This document shows positions 1 through 6,743 of a DNA stretch of 64,000 nucleotides, piece after piece. The notes under the pieces were generated by a model. That model saw nothing but the letters and a program-made list of their open reading frames with translations, was not told where the DNA came from and searched no databases. Every line of letters starts with the position of its first letter. Positions within the stretch are counted from its first letter, which is position 1. This DNA is from Providencia alcalifaciens. Its GTDB lineage: Bacteria > Pseudomonadota > Gammaproteobacteria > Enterobacterales > Enterobacteriaceae. The stretch lies in assembly GCF_915403165.1 (NCBI RefSeq), contig NZ_OU659204.1, positions 1,488,001-1,552,000 of the forward strand. Reading direction: 5' to 3'. The translations under genes and the position numbers were made by a program.

Positions 1-59
1 TCCCTGCGTCTCTTCTCGGCATCCTGCCTTTGCTTGAGTTCATACTCTGAAATTCTCAT
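1..59 (-). CDS. Start of a phage early-operon gene, cut by the window edge
   Basis: An ATG at 59 on the minus strand follows a good ribosome binding site (AAGGA, about 7 bases upstream) and opens a frame that stays open to the window edge. Only about 19 highly charged residues (MRISEYELKQRQ...) are visible, so no function can be given. It follows the 38-residue gene at 69-185 closely and is probably the next gene of the leftward prophage operon. Confidence 0.55.
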   Translation of the reverse strand, partial: MRISEYELKQRQDAEKRRR

Positions 60-68
60 ACTGCGTCC

Positions 69-185
69 TTACGTGAATGCATACGCTCCACGAGCATTAA
101 CCTGACGTAAAATGCGATTTGTCTTCTCGCATTGCTGTTTAAATTTCCAGTCAGCAAACAATAATTCGACTTGTTGCTCAGTCAT
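69..185 (-). CDS. Small phage protein, 38 residues
   Basis: A 38-residue frame starting with ATG at 185 and ending in TAA at 69-71. The start lies two bases past the stop of the upstream gene (TGAAATG), so translation is probably coupled; it has no strong ribosome binding site of its own. The product is polar, with a predicted helix and a single cysteine, and I do not recognise it. Tight packing between two other small frames is the main support that it is real. Confidence 0.5.
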   Translation of the reverse strand: MTEQQVELLFADWKFKQQCEKTNRILRQVNARGAYAFT

Positions 186-186
186 T

Positions 187-369
187 TCAGACTCGCGAAG
201 TAGGGTGAATATTTGCTGTTTTGCGTGTTTCTGCTTTGCGTTCATGTTGTACTCCGTATGCTGTTTTTAATGTTTCGTTTGCTTCGCTCCATCCATTCTC
301 ATCCTTGAGATAGCGTGCAATTCCAGCTTTGCTTTGAGCTACACGTAATTTATATTTATCAATATTCAT
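187..369 (-). CDS. Hypothetical phage protein, 60 residues
   Basis: The ATG at 369 sits behind a clear ribosome binding site (AGAGGT). The 60-residue product is basic, with a central stretch resembling a short helical DNA- or RNA-binding segment, but no named family is evident. It belongs to the leftward early operon together with the coiled-coil gene at 454-1416. A role in recombination or host takeover would be a guess from position only. Confidence 0.6.
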   Translation of the reverse strand: MNIDKYKLRVAQSKAGIARYLKDENGWSEANETLKTAYGVQHERKAETRKTANIHPTSRV

Positions 370-453
370 GCTTACCTCTGGATGTGCGAAACTCTCACTT
401 ATCGATTGATAGCGGTTGTTACTGAAAGTGTTCTGGTGTTGGTGCGGTGAGTA

Positions 454-1416
454 TTAGTAATTCATTGTCATGTGGGGGATTTGGCTACTAGCAACTAGCT
501 TAATAAATTCAGTTGCTAATTTTTCGTCAAATCCATTACTGACCAATGCCTGTAATGTTTCTTGGTTGTACTTGCGGCGATGTTCTTTATCTTCTTGACG
601 CTTCGCATCTTCCTGACGCTTACGTTCTTCTTCTGCTAATCGTGCTTGTTCAGCTTCAAGAGCTTTCTTGCGCTCAGCTTCGATAGCTGTTTGTTTCTCG
701 CGTTCGGCTCGTTCCTGAGCTTCCTTCGCTGCCTGCTCTGCACGTTGAATAGCTTCCTGCTTTTCACGCTCTGCGCGTTCAGCGGCTTCTTTTGCTTCGC
801 GTTCTCGCTGTGTTGCTGCTTCGATTTCTTGCTGTGCTTTTTGTTCGGCTGCTAATCTTGCCTGTTCCGCAGCTTGTTTCTTCAACTCTTCTTCGTGAGC
901 AATACGCTGGCGCTCAGCTTCGGCTTTAGCCTCTGCTAAATCACGATCGAATTTCTCATTCATGAGCAGGGCGATTTCATGGTCTGACTCGATGCGCTCA
1001 GCAAGTGCCTTATCGAATGTGGCATTCATTTCTAGCGCTTCTTCGTGCCACGCTAACATTTGCCTTTCTGCTTCGATTCGCTCTTGCTCGGCTTCCCACT
1101 CAGTTAATGGCTGTCGAACTTTATCGCGCAATGTATCAAAACGCTCTCGTACAGTTCGGCGATTAGCATCGATTAGCTTTGGTATTTCTTTTAACTCTGC
1201 GACCAAGTCTTTACCGAGCCCATCAAGGTAAGTTTTTGATTGAGCGACTTTGTAGGCCAGTGAAGCAATTTCCTTGCGACCTTTGGCAGTGCTAACATCT
1301 GGAATAAAAGAATTAACTTCTTGCTCTACTTTACGAATGATATCTTCGACACTGTCTGATGACTTGAAAACATCAAGCGCCTTAGATTTCTCAATTACGA
1401 CTAATTCATTTGCCAT
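454..1416 (-). CDS. Phage early coiled-coil protein (often misnamed TolA-like)
   Basis: A 320-residue protein with an ATG start and an AGGAA ribosome binding site. Residues 1-110 form a globular region of the type found in lambdoid left operons next to recombination genes, with conserved pieces such as GRKEIASLAYKVA and SKTYLDGLGK. Residues about 110-280 are a long Glu/Ala/Arg/Gln-rich coiled coil. That low-complexity part is why automatic annotation tends to call such proteins TolA, but there is no membrane anchor or TolA domain, so it is not a Tol protein. The C-terminal 40 residues form a small separate tail. The real function is unknown; position suggests a helper of phage recombination or DNA metabolism. 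Confidence 0.75.
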   Translation of the reverse strand: MANELVVIEKSKALDVFKSSDSVEDIIRKVEQEVNSFIPDVSTAKGRKEIASLAYKVAQSKTYLDGLGKDLVAELKEIPKLIDANRRTVRERFDTLRDKVRQPLTEWEAEQERIEAERQMLAWHEEALEMNATFDKALAERIESDHEIALLMNEKFDRDLAEAKAEAERQRIAHEEELKKQAAEQARLAAEQKAQQEIEAATQREREAKEAAERAEREKQEAIQRAEQAAKEAQERAEREKQTAIEAERKKALEAEQARLAEEERKRQEDAKRQEDKEHRRKYNQETLQALVSNGFDEKLATEFIKLVASSQIPHMTMNY

Positions 1417-1509
1417 TTCCTATGTTCCTTATGTGCGTATTCCTCACTATTAATAGCGATATGAAATGTGTTTTGGTGGGTTACTGCTGACCGAGGGCTT
1501 TTGCGATTG

Positions 1510-1758
1510 CTACTGCCTGAGTAATGTAAATCCTAGTTTTTTCAGAAGGATGTCTACATCGACACTAGTAGAATTATTTTCTAACTCATTGATGTTTAGG
1601 CATTCCATCAGAGCTTCTATTTCTTCCTCTGTCAGCATGTCGTCGTTATAATCACGAAAGCCAGCTTCTATTACCTTGCCGCCAAATATTTCCATGTTGA
1701 AGCTTATAGGTGGCTCCTTGCCATCTTCATACTCAACTACGAATGTCATTTTCCCCAT
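1510..1758 (-). CDS. Hypothetical acidic phage protein, 82 residues
   Basis: The ATG at 1758 has a GGGAG ribosome binding site. The product is strongly acidic (LTEEEIEALMECLN and similar), which is common among small phage inhibitors and DNA mimics, but no family is recognised. It is part of the leftward early operon, between the coiled-coil gene and a zinc-ribbon gene. Confidence 0.6.
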   Translation of the reverse strand: MGKMTFVVEYEDGKEPPISFNMEIFGGKVIEAGFRDYNDDMLTEEEIEALMECLNINELENNSTSVDVDILLKKLGFTLLRQ

Positions 1759-1792
1759 GTCATACTCCCTCCGTTATTAACTAAACACGATG

Positions 1793-1993
1793 CTAGTCTT
1801 TAACCTCATCCCATACACACCAAGCGCACTCGCCATCTGCCTCAATAACGCCAGTGTGACCACAGTTTTCACAAGTAACTTTGTCGCCATCATAAAACCA
1901 GTCTTCATTGCCTTTTTCTGTCTGTACCGTTGCCTGCTCCGCATCACATTTAGTACAACAGTTAACCCAAGGTACATTTTTGAATGTTTTCAC
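1793..1993 (-). CDS. Small zinc-ribbon phage protein, 66 residues
   Basis: The product has three cysteine pairs: CTKC near residue 13, CENC with a following His near residue 41, and CAWC near residue 56. This is the pattern of a small zinc-ribbon or treble-clef protein, probably binding nucleic acid or a protein partner. Translation starts at a GTG (1993) seven bases after AGGAG; no better ATG exists. Overlapping frames on both strands lack these motifs. The exact function is unknown. Confidence 0.7.
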   Translation of the reverse strand: MKTFKNVPWVNCCTKCDAEQATVQTEKGNEDWFYDGDKVTCENCGHTGVIEADGECAWCVWDEVKD

Positions 1994-2029
1994 TCTCTAT
2001 CTCCTATCTATTAATCAACTCACCAGCTA

Positions 2030-2572
2030 TTATTCTTCGCTATCTGGAGCATTCAGCCACTCTGGATGCTCACCTTTTCCTAGGTAAAAATCAGCAATAT
2101 CCAATAGACGAGTGTAGAATTTAAGAGCCGTCTTTCCGTCCATTTCGGCTATTTCACGCTTAGTGAATTTACGCCAGTCTTCAATGGTGTGGTTTTGGCA
2201 GCCAGCGCGAAGATATTCACCGTTTGTGATAGTGATAGGGTATTTTTCACCCATGATTACGTAGGTTTGATCTGGCAGTTTAGCGCCTCTCAGGTTAGCG
2301 CCTCTCAGGTTAGCGTCTATCAGGTTAGCGCCTCTCAGGTCAGCGTCTATCAGGTTAGCGCCTCTCAGGTTAGCGTCTATCAGGTCAGCGCCTCTCAGGT
2401 TAGCGCCTCTCAGGTTAGCGTCTCTCAGGTAAGCGCCTCTCAGGTTAGCGCCTCTCAGGTCAGCGCCTCTCAGGTTAGCGCCTCTCAGGTAAGCCTTAGA
2501 TCCGCGTTCACCAAATGACTCTACATAGACCTTGTGTTCATCAAGAATCTTTCTTAATTCATCGGTATTCAT
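2030..2572 (-). CDS. Phage pentapeptide-repeat protein, 180 residues
   Basis: After about 25 N-terminal residues comes a run of near-perfect pentapeptide repeats ([15 protein letters not shown]) from about residue 30 to 100, which should fold as a right-handed quadrilateral beta-helix. A conserved C-terminal region of about 80 residues ([14 protein letters not shown]...) is shared with other phage pentapeptide proteins. I chose the ATG at 2572, which has AGGA about 8 bases upstream, over a TTG 24 bases further out. At DNA level the repeats are a 15-base tandem array (about 2279-2490), so copy number could vary by slippage. Some pentapeptide proteins mimic DNA and bind topoisomerase; that is not shown here. 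Confidence 0.85.
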   Translation of the reverse strand: MNTDELRKILDEHKVYVESFGERGSKAYLRGANLRGADLRGANLRGAYLRDANLRGANLRGADLIDANLRGANLIDADLRGANLIDANLRGANLRGAKLPDQTYVIMGEKYPITITNGEYLRAGCQNHTIEDWRKFTKREIAEMDGKTALKFYTRLLDIADFYLGKGEHPEWLNAPDSEE

Positions 2573-2595
2573 GTTTATTTTCCTATATTTAGGCA

Positions 2596-2620
2596 ATAAA
2601 AAAGACCTGCGAGAGGTCTT
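2596..2620 (-). terminator. Rho-independent terminator on the minus strand
   Basis: A 7-bp stem (AAGACCT / AGGTCTT, 2602-2608 with 2614-2620) is followed on the minus strand by a T-rich run. It would end leftward transcripts just before the pentapeptide-repeat gene, so antitermination would be needed to reach the genes beyond it. Confidence 0.65.
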
Positions 2621-2900
2621 GTGATTTATGTGTTAATCAACTCACCACAGCCCACTAAGTAATGAACTCTGGTAATTGCCTAGATATCGCTCTAGGCTGC
2701 GCTTAATGAATACCTAAACATCTACCATTGTTCAGTAACCACAGTCATGCTGTGTTCTTTGCGTTACTGCCTGCATAGGATTTACTTGCCTACCTATGGT
2801 CTAAGGTGCTAACAATGCGCCGTGGTGTTCAGCCATGACGGATATATATTTCTCCTTGTGAAGTTATCTCACCACAGCCCACAGAATGGACTGTAATTAG
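2621..2900 (-). other. Gene-free stretch with a 15-bp direct repeat; possible small RNA
   Basis: No convincing coding frame was found in these 280 bases. The 15-mer CTCACCACAGCCCAC occurs at 2641-2655 and again at 2868-2882 in the same direction, 227 bases apart. The stretch lies downstream of a leftward gene and ends in the terminator at 2596-2620, so a transcript from here would be a discrete noncoding RNA or long untranslated spacer. Function unknown. Confidence 0.4.
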
Positions 2901-3062
2901 TTAACTCATAGCTGCCCATTCACGAGCGTGTCGGCGCATCATTAATGCAAGTTTCACCCAATTTTCGCGAACTTCTGGATATTCGCGATCTGACTTTGCA
3001 TACGCCATATATTTGCGCTGAGATTGTTTGCACTCAATTTGCACTTCTTGTGAAAATGTCAT
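2901..3062 (-). CDS. Small phage protein, 53 residues
   Basis: The ATG at 3062 has a strong ribosome binding site (GGGGAT). The 53-residue product reads MTFSQEVQIECKQSQ... and ends with a helical arginine-rich part (MMRRHAREWAAMS). It resembles small early-left proteins seen in many lambdoid phages. It starts two bases past the stop of the gene at 3065-3343, so the two are co-translated. Function unknown. Confidence 0.6.
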   Translation of the reverse strand: MTFSQEVQIECKQSQRKYMAYAKSDREYPEVRENWVKLALMMRRHAREWAAMS

Positions 3063-3064
3063 AT

Positions 3065-3343
3065 CTATCCCCTTACTGTGATACTTCCATCACTCATAAT
3101 CGGCTTGCGTAGTCGTTGTTGCTTGCGTTGTACATCGGGCATGTCTTTTATCCCGATCATTAAACTCGCCAGTACATCGGTTTCGTCTACTGGTTTGATA
3201 ATCGAATCCCATATTTCCTCAGTAGTGCGCCCGCTGTTTGCTGCCTCAGCTGCTTTACGTGCCATTAATTCACCTCTGGCTGCATAACGACGCATCTTTG
3301 AATTTGTCTTACCAGTGCGCGGTAAGTAAGTGATCTGTTGCAT
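3065..3343 (-). CDS. First protein gene of the leftward early operon, 92 residues
   Basis: The ATG at 3343 follows GAGGGT. The product is basic, with a helical N-terminal half (MRRYAARGELMARKAAEAAN) and a C-terminal part ending GSITVRG. I do not recognise it. It is the first protein gene after the leftward promoter and the C4-type RNA, the place used by kil, N or icd/ash genes in other lambdoid and P1-like phages. It could therefore be the target of the C4 RNA, but this is inference from order. Confidence 0.6.
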   Translation of the reverse strand: MQQITYLPRTGKTNSKMRRYAARGELMARKAAEAANSGRTTEEIWDSIIKPVDETDVLASLMIGIKDMPDVQRKQQRLRKPIMSDGSITVRG

Positions 3344-3364
3344 GGTTTACCCTCGGTTAGTAAG

Positions 3365-3483
3365 TATTGGTGATTGGTGGTAGGCACTGAACTCCTACAT
3401 AGGTCTGTTGCGGCCGGGTTTTCACCGACTGGCGACAGCGCATTTTGATAGCCAATCAGCCTTAGCATTCACCAATCCCAATA
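3365..3483 (-). ncRNA. C4-type antisense RNA in the left operon leader
   Basis: On the minus strand, outer arms (3365-3379 with 3470-3483) pair as a long imperfect stem around internal hairpins. The interior includes a section that would read GYQNALSPVGENPA in one frame. That peptide signature marks the phage P1/P7 C4 and P4 cI-like leader RNAs that block expression of downstream ash/icd/ant genes. It sits between the leftward promoter and the first protein gene, as expected for a self-acting leader RNA. The assignment rests on sequence memory and position; a covariance search with the Rfam C4 model would settle it. Confidence 0.6.
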
Positions 3484-3579
3484 CTCACTTGGAGTTTTGA
3501 AACTTTCCCACAATGGCGGGAGTTAATTTGTAAAAGAGCGAACATCCTGTTTATCCATGGCTCCTTGCCTTCGATGGAT

Positions 3580-3624
3580 AGTATATTCACAAATTGTGAT
3601 TTTAATGTCAACCACAAAATGTGT
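3580..3624 (-). promoter_or_regulatory. Leftward early promoter with CI/Cro operators
   Basis: A perfect 13-bp palindrome TCACAAATTGTGA lies at 3587-3599 and a second site CCACAAAATGTGT at 3612-3624. Both match the operators between cI and cro. On the minus strand TTGACA (3606-3611) and TATACT (3580-3585) overlap the operators, although their spacing of 20 is longer than ideal, so the exact -10 box is uncertain. The shared operators tie this promoter to CI/Cro control. Confidence 0.7.
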
Positions 3625-3727
3625 TTATTTGATTGTTGTTGAATTAACGTGATGATTTGAAATGGAAAATATTTTATTTATAGACACGATTTGTGGCAGG
3701 AGTCACACTGGAAGGGAGTTACGAGCA

Positions 3728-3752
3728 CAAAAAAGCCCTCGTGGGGAGGGCT
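3728..3752 (-). terminator. Terminator of the PIN-domain operon
   Basis: Stem AGCCCTC/GAGGGCT (3734-3740 with 3746-3752) is followed on the minus strand by a run of Ts. It lies just after the stop codon of the PIN gene and separates this unit from the leftward early promoter. Confidence 0.8.
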
Positions 3753-3759
3753 CTGTTGT

Positions 3760-4344
3760 TTAGTTTAGTTGATTCTTATCTGTAGGGGCTTCAATCTCAT
3801 CTAATAGATTTAATTTGAATTGATCTGATAAAGGTATGGGTTGAATCTCTGAAATAGATTTAACATCAATCCCAACCTCCCTTCCTTTTTTAATGACTTC
3901 ACCATCAGAACTCCAGATTTCATTGATTCCATTAGCCTTAGCTATGGCTATGATTTGTCTATCAAATCTAACTTTATTCGCGGTCTCATTGGAGTTTATT
4001 TGTTTGATAAATTGCTTAAATTCTTGCTTTGATGGAAGCATGGAGCACTCAACAGAAGCCAGTTCCTCAAAGGGAAGTATTTCAAAACAGTTCATGCTAG
4101 AAATTAGATTAACATGAGCATGCTTATTTGCTTCTCCATCAATGCCTAATAAGTATTCTGCAAGTACAGGGGTAGGTATCACAATTGTTCCGCCGCTTCT
4201 CTCTATGTGGTCAAGCAGCGCTTTAGACCTTAACTCTAAGTCATCAACAGAGGAGAATCCGTCAGTCCCCAGCTTGTTTGCATTATTGGAACTTTTCTTC
4301 ATTAAACTGATGAGGATATTGGTGTCCACTATTATTTTTTTCAA
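3760..4344 (-). CDS. PIN-domain ribonuclease-like protein, 194 residues
   Basis: The N-terminus KKIIVDTNILI is a typical PIN start with acidic D7. Further acidic residues follow at E63 (LAEYLL), D128 (RFDRQIIAIAK) and D147 (SSDGEV), matching the four metal ligands of PIN nucleases. Such enzymes cut RNA, often as the toxin of a pair. Translation starts at TTG (4344), seven bases after ACAGGAG, and overlaps the upstream TGA as TTGA, so the two genes are coupled. The pair sits between cI and the leftward promoter, where lambda has rexAB, which suggests lysogen-expressed exclusion or maintenance. A C-terminal tail of about 35 residues lies outside the PIN fold. Confidence 0.75.
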   Translation of the reverse strand: MKKIIVDTNILISLMKKSSNNANKLGTDGFSSVDDLELRSKALLDHIERSGGTIVIPTPVLAEYLLGIDGEANKHAHVNLISSMNCFEILPFEELASVECSMLPSKQEFKQFIKQINSNETANKVRFDRQIIAIAKANGINEIWSSDGEVIKKGREVGIDVKSISEIQPIPLSDQFKLNLLDEIEAPTDKNQLN

Positions 4345-5039
4345 CTGAAACTCCTGTATTTCAGTATTAGCTCTTCCTGATCGTCTATTTCATCCCACCT
4401 ATTTGATGGGTCTGATGACAGTTTTTCGAGACCATCTGAAATGGCAATATCTTGTAGCTCAACAAACTTTTCTATTTTTAAGTTTTTGAGTTTCCAGACA
4501 CCGTCTTTCTTTTCGTGTTGTGACTCGCCATACACTCTTATTTTTTTAAATAAATATTTTGCAAGTCTAACTGCATCTGGTTTTGTGGCAGTGCATATTA
4601 GGATTTCGCCACCATTACCTCTAAGCCTTACTGATACAGAATCTTTGCCTTTTTCAACAATGTGGTATAGCTCACCTTGAATACTTGTATTCTTTTTTGT
4701 AATTACAATGGGCTTTGCTTCTGCTGCAGGTCTTATTGTGTGAAGTAACTCATTATTTGAATATATTTCAGCGGAGTAATTATCCTTTGAAATCCTTTTT
4801 GCGAACTTACTATTCTCTGTATTTTCAATAATATTCGCACAGATAATATTGTGAGAACTAGCATTAGTAGAGTATGCATGAATCTCAATGCAACCATCAT
4901 TGACTGATTTGAATCTAACTTCCTTTTCTTCACCGTATAGAATGGCGAGATCGGCAAGATAACCAGCAAGCTTATTCATAGGAATTTCGCTAGGGCTAGT
5001 GCCATTAATTACTATTTTTAAATTAAGTAACTCGCTCAT
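4341..5039 (-). CDS. Partner of the PIN protein, 232 residues, unknown family
   Basis: The ATG at 5039 opens a 232-residue soluble protein with alternating beta-strand and helix character and no named motif that I can see. It is the first gene of a two-gene unit with the PIN nuclease (4-base overlap) and has its own likely promoter upstream. By analogy with toxin-antitoxin or sensor-effector pairs it could be the antitoxin or trigger of the PIN protein. It is larger than usual VapB-type antitoxins and lacks an obvious DNA-binding domain, so a sensor or scaffold role is as likely. It is transcribed in the same direction as cI and ends with the shared terminator. Confidence 0.6.
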   Translation of the reverse strand: MSELLNLKIVINGTSPSEIPMNKLAGYLADLAILYGEEKEVRFKSVNDGCIEIHAYSTNASSHNIICANIIENTENSKFAKRISKDNYSAEIYSNNELLHTIRPAAEAKPIVITKKNTSIQGELYHIVEKGKDSVSVRLRGNGGEILICTATKPDAVRLAKYLFKKIRVYGESQHEKKDGVWKLKNLKIEKFVELQDIAISDGLEKLSSDPSNRWDEIDDQEELILKYRSFS

Positions 5040-5072
5040 AAAAAATTGCTCATAAAAAGGAAACTAGGTGCT

Positions 5073-5100
5073 ACTATAAAGTATAGGTCATCTTTGTAAA
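5073..5100 (-). promoter_or_regulatory. Likely sigma-70 promoter of the PIN operon
   Basis: On the minus strand TTTACA (5095-5100) and TATAGT (5073-5078) are separated by 16 bases, each one mismatch from consensus, about 35 bases before the start of the 232-residue gene. No operator copy overlaps it, so the pair could be transcribed in the lysogen independently of cI. Confidence 0.45.
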
Positions 5101-5148
5101 TCAGACAGTGATAAAAATGTCAATAATTACCGTTCTATTAACCACACC

Positions 5149-5793
5149 CTAAAACGTGTCGTCAGGCCACTGAGACTTAACCACTTTGCCTATAATCTGG
5201 CAGTTGCCATTGATTGGGATAAGGTCAAACCGTGGGTTTAACGGCTCCAGATAATCTTGACCTGACTCTCTAATCAATCGCTTAAATGTGAACTCATCAC
5301 CGTGTAATCTCGCTATGCAAAAATCACCAAAGTCTACATCCTGGTCAGGGTCAACAAGTATCAGCATCCCTTCAGGGAAGCTCGGACGCCCGCCTTGCGG
5401 GGCTGTCATGGAATGACCTTCGACCTCTAACCAGAATGCGCTATCGCTTGCTTTCTTGGCAGTTGGTATCCATGCAATGGCATCGCTTCTAGTGTATGCA
5501 TTGCTATTTTCAGTAAACGCACCTGCTTGCACCTTGGAAAATAGAGGGTACTCATAGTTGCTAACAACCTGATCGCTCCTATCACCAAACATCAACTCAG
5601 CAGGTGAAACGCCTAAAGCCTCGCTGATAACTAAAGCATCATCAGCACTTATCTTTCTTTCCCCGAGTTCATAATTTCCAATTCTAGAGGCTGCGGAATA
5701 TCCGCACAGCTTTGCAAGTTGCGCTTGGCTTAATCCTCTAGATTCACGAATAGACTTTAGTCTCTCGCCAATAATTTCATTTATTTTTTTCAT
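5149..5793 (-). CDS. cI: Prophage CI repressor with LexA-like self-cleavage domain
   Basis: This 214-residue protein has an N-terminal XRE helix-turn-helix (about residues 8-65, with [13 protein letters not shown]) and a C-terminal S24 peptidase domain. The self-cleavage bond is A90-G91 (VQAGAF), the catalytic serine is S128 (GHSM) and the lysine is K171 (TFKRL). It should hold the early promoters off in the lysogen and cleave itself when RecA is activated. It is divergent from cro, with three operator copies between them. Length and layout are normal for the family. Confidence 0.95.
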   Translation of the reverse strand: MKKINEIIGERLKSIRESRGLSQAQLAKLCGYSAASRIGNYELGERKISADDALVISEALGVSPAELMFGDRSDQVVSNYEYPLFSKVQAGAFTENSNAYTRSDAIAWIPTAKKASDSAFWLEVEGHSMTAPQGGRPSFPEGMLILVDPDQDVDFGDFCIARLHGDEFTFKRLIRESGQDYLEPLNPRFDLIPINGNCQIIGKVVKSQWPDDTF

Positions 5794-5805
5794 AGCTATC
5801 TTTTA

Positions 5806-5871
5806 ACACAAAACGTGATGTAAGTATTTAAACGATTCGTGATTGACAGTTAATCACATATTGTGTGTAAT
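5806..5871 (+). promoter_or_regulatory. Rightward early promoter and three operators
   Basis: TTGACA (5843-5848) and TGTAAT (5866-5871) are separated by exactly 17 bases and point to cro. Three related 13-bp sites lie at 5806-5818, 5830-5842 and 5854-5866 (core ACA...TGTGA), spaced 24 bases start to start. The two promoter-proximal sites touch the -35 box and the spacer, so a bound repressor would block the promoter. The leftward repressor promoter should lie among the same sites, but I cannot fix its boxes. Confidence 0.85.
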
Positions 5872-5899
5872 AGGGGTGTAGACATGGAGGATACACACA

Positions 5900-6109
5900 A
5901 TGAATAACATCGCAGAACAGCGAAAAAAATTAGGAATTTCTCAGGCTGTTTTGGCTTCATCAATCGGATGGGGTCAATCTCGTATTGCAAACTACGAGCT
6001 AAATATTAGAACGCCTAGCCTTAATGATTGTCGAGTAATCGTTGAGGCATTACAAAAACTTGGTGCAAAATGTTCATTAGATGACGTTTTCCCGCCGCAA
6101 GCTGCATAA
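5900..6109 (+). CDS. cro: Cro-type repressor, 69 residues
   Basis: A 69-residue single-domain XRE helix-turn-helix protein (EQRKKLGISQAVLASSIGWGQSRIANYE), divergent from cI and first behind the rightward promoter. The start has a strong GGAGG site. In the lytic phase it would bind the shared operators and shut off cI. The hydrophilic tail DVFPPQAA is typical of such small regulators. Confidence 0.9.
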   Translation: MNNIAEQRKKLGISQAVLASSIGWGQSRIANYELNIRTPSLNDCRVIVEALQKLGAKCSLDDVFPPQAA

Positions 6110-6218
6110 CCTTACCGTTCTTTCAAAATTTAAGCTCTGCCATTGTAGAGCACTGCAATACACACTCACAGGATCGTGAGCAACGGACTAACTGTTTTTC
6201 TATGAAGGAATATAAACA

Positions 6219-6545
6219 ATGGACTACGCAACAACACGCAAAAACTTCAATCAATTCGTATCAAATCATCTAATCGCTACGGCATTACAAGCATTGAGAG
6301 CTAAGTCTCAGTCAGTAGTGGCTAAAACATTAGGCGTCCATGACTCAACCATTTTACGCAGAACTGACAAATTTCCTGAGCTATGCGAAACGCTAGCAGC
6401 TTCGGGGATTAAAGATTTTGTGCTGGAAGGTGAGAGAAAAATATCTGAGGAAGAATATCGCTTTTTGTGGAAACAAATCGGTGAGCTTTCTTTGATGAGA
6501 ACAAAAGAAAACGCCCCATCAGCGGTAACTGTTGAGGCGCATTAA
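6219..6545 (+). CDS. cII: CII-like transcription activator, 108 residues
   Basis: It has the position and form of lambdoid CII: a helical DNA-binding part with SVVAKTLGVHDSTILRRTDKFPELCETLA at residues 30-60 and a polar C-terminal tail that could be a degradation handle. The protein should favour lysogeny by activating the establishment promoter of cI and, when present, integrase. The 110-base spacer after cro holds two short stem-loops (around 6133-6154 and 6168-6183) that could be a terminator or nut-type signal; I could not identify a clear boxA/boxB pair. Confidence 0.85.
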   Translation: MDYATTRKNFNQFVSNHLIATALQALRAKSQSVVAKTLGVHDSTILRRTDKFPELCETLAASGIKDFVLEGERKISEEEYRFLWKQIGELSLMRTKENAPSAVTVEAH

Positions 6546-6569
6546 TCAAAACTGTTTAACGAGGTAATT

Positions 6570-6743
6570 ATGGCAAAAAATACAAGAAATTACCAGCGTA
6601 TTGTACATAAAAACATCGTGCGTGACGAAGTTAACCGCTCGGTCACTGAGCAGGGAGCTAAGGCGCTCAGGTCAGCATTGGAAGATGCAAAATTACGGCT
6701 TGAGCATCGTCAGGAAGTCACTGGAGGGAAACGGCATGAGTAA
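6570..6743 (+). CDS. Small basic phage protein, 57 residues
   Basis: The ATG at 6570 follows GAGG. The basic, helical 57-residue product (MAKNTRNYQRIVHKN...) ends in TAA inside the start of the replication gene, overlapping it by 8 bases (ATGAGTAA). Such small basic frames between cII and O are common in lambdoid phages. Function unknown. Confidence 0.6.
   Translation: MAKNTRNYQRIVHKNIVRDEVNRSVTEQGAKALRSALEDAKLRLEHRQEVTGGKRHE

Noticed and set aside
646..855. Hydrophobic, phenylalanine-rich frame on the plus strand
   Set aside because: Shadow of the Glu/Ala coiled-coil coding sequence on the other strand; no start signals.
2189..2518. Repetitive frame of SASQV units on the plus strand
   Set aside because: Antisense image of the pentapeptide repeats.
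3265..3468. A 67-codon frame on the minus strand with GYQNALSPVGENPA, which could be called an ash-like protein
   Set aside because: The signature comes from the conserved C4-type RNA sequence and the frame overlaps the following gene; treated as RNA, not as a protein gene.
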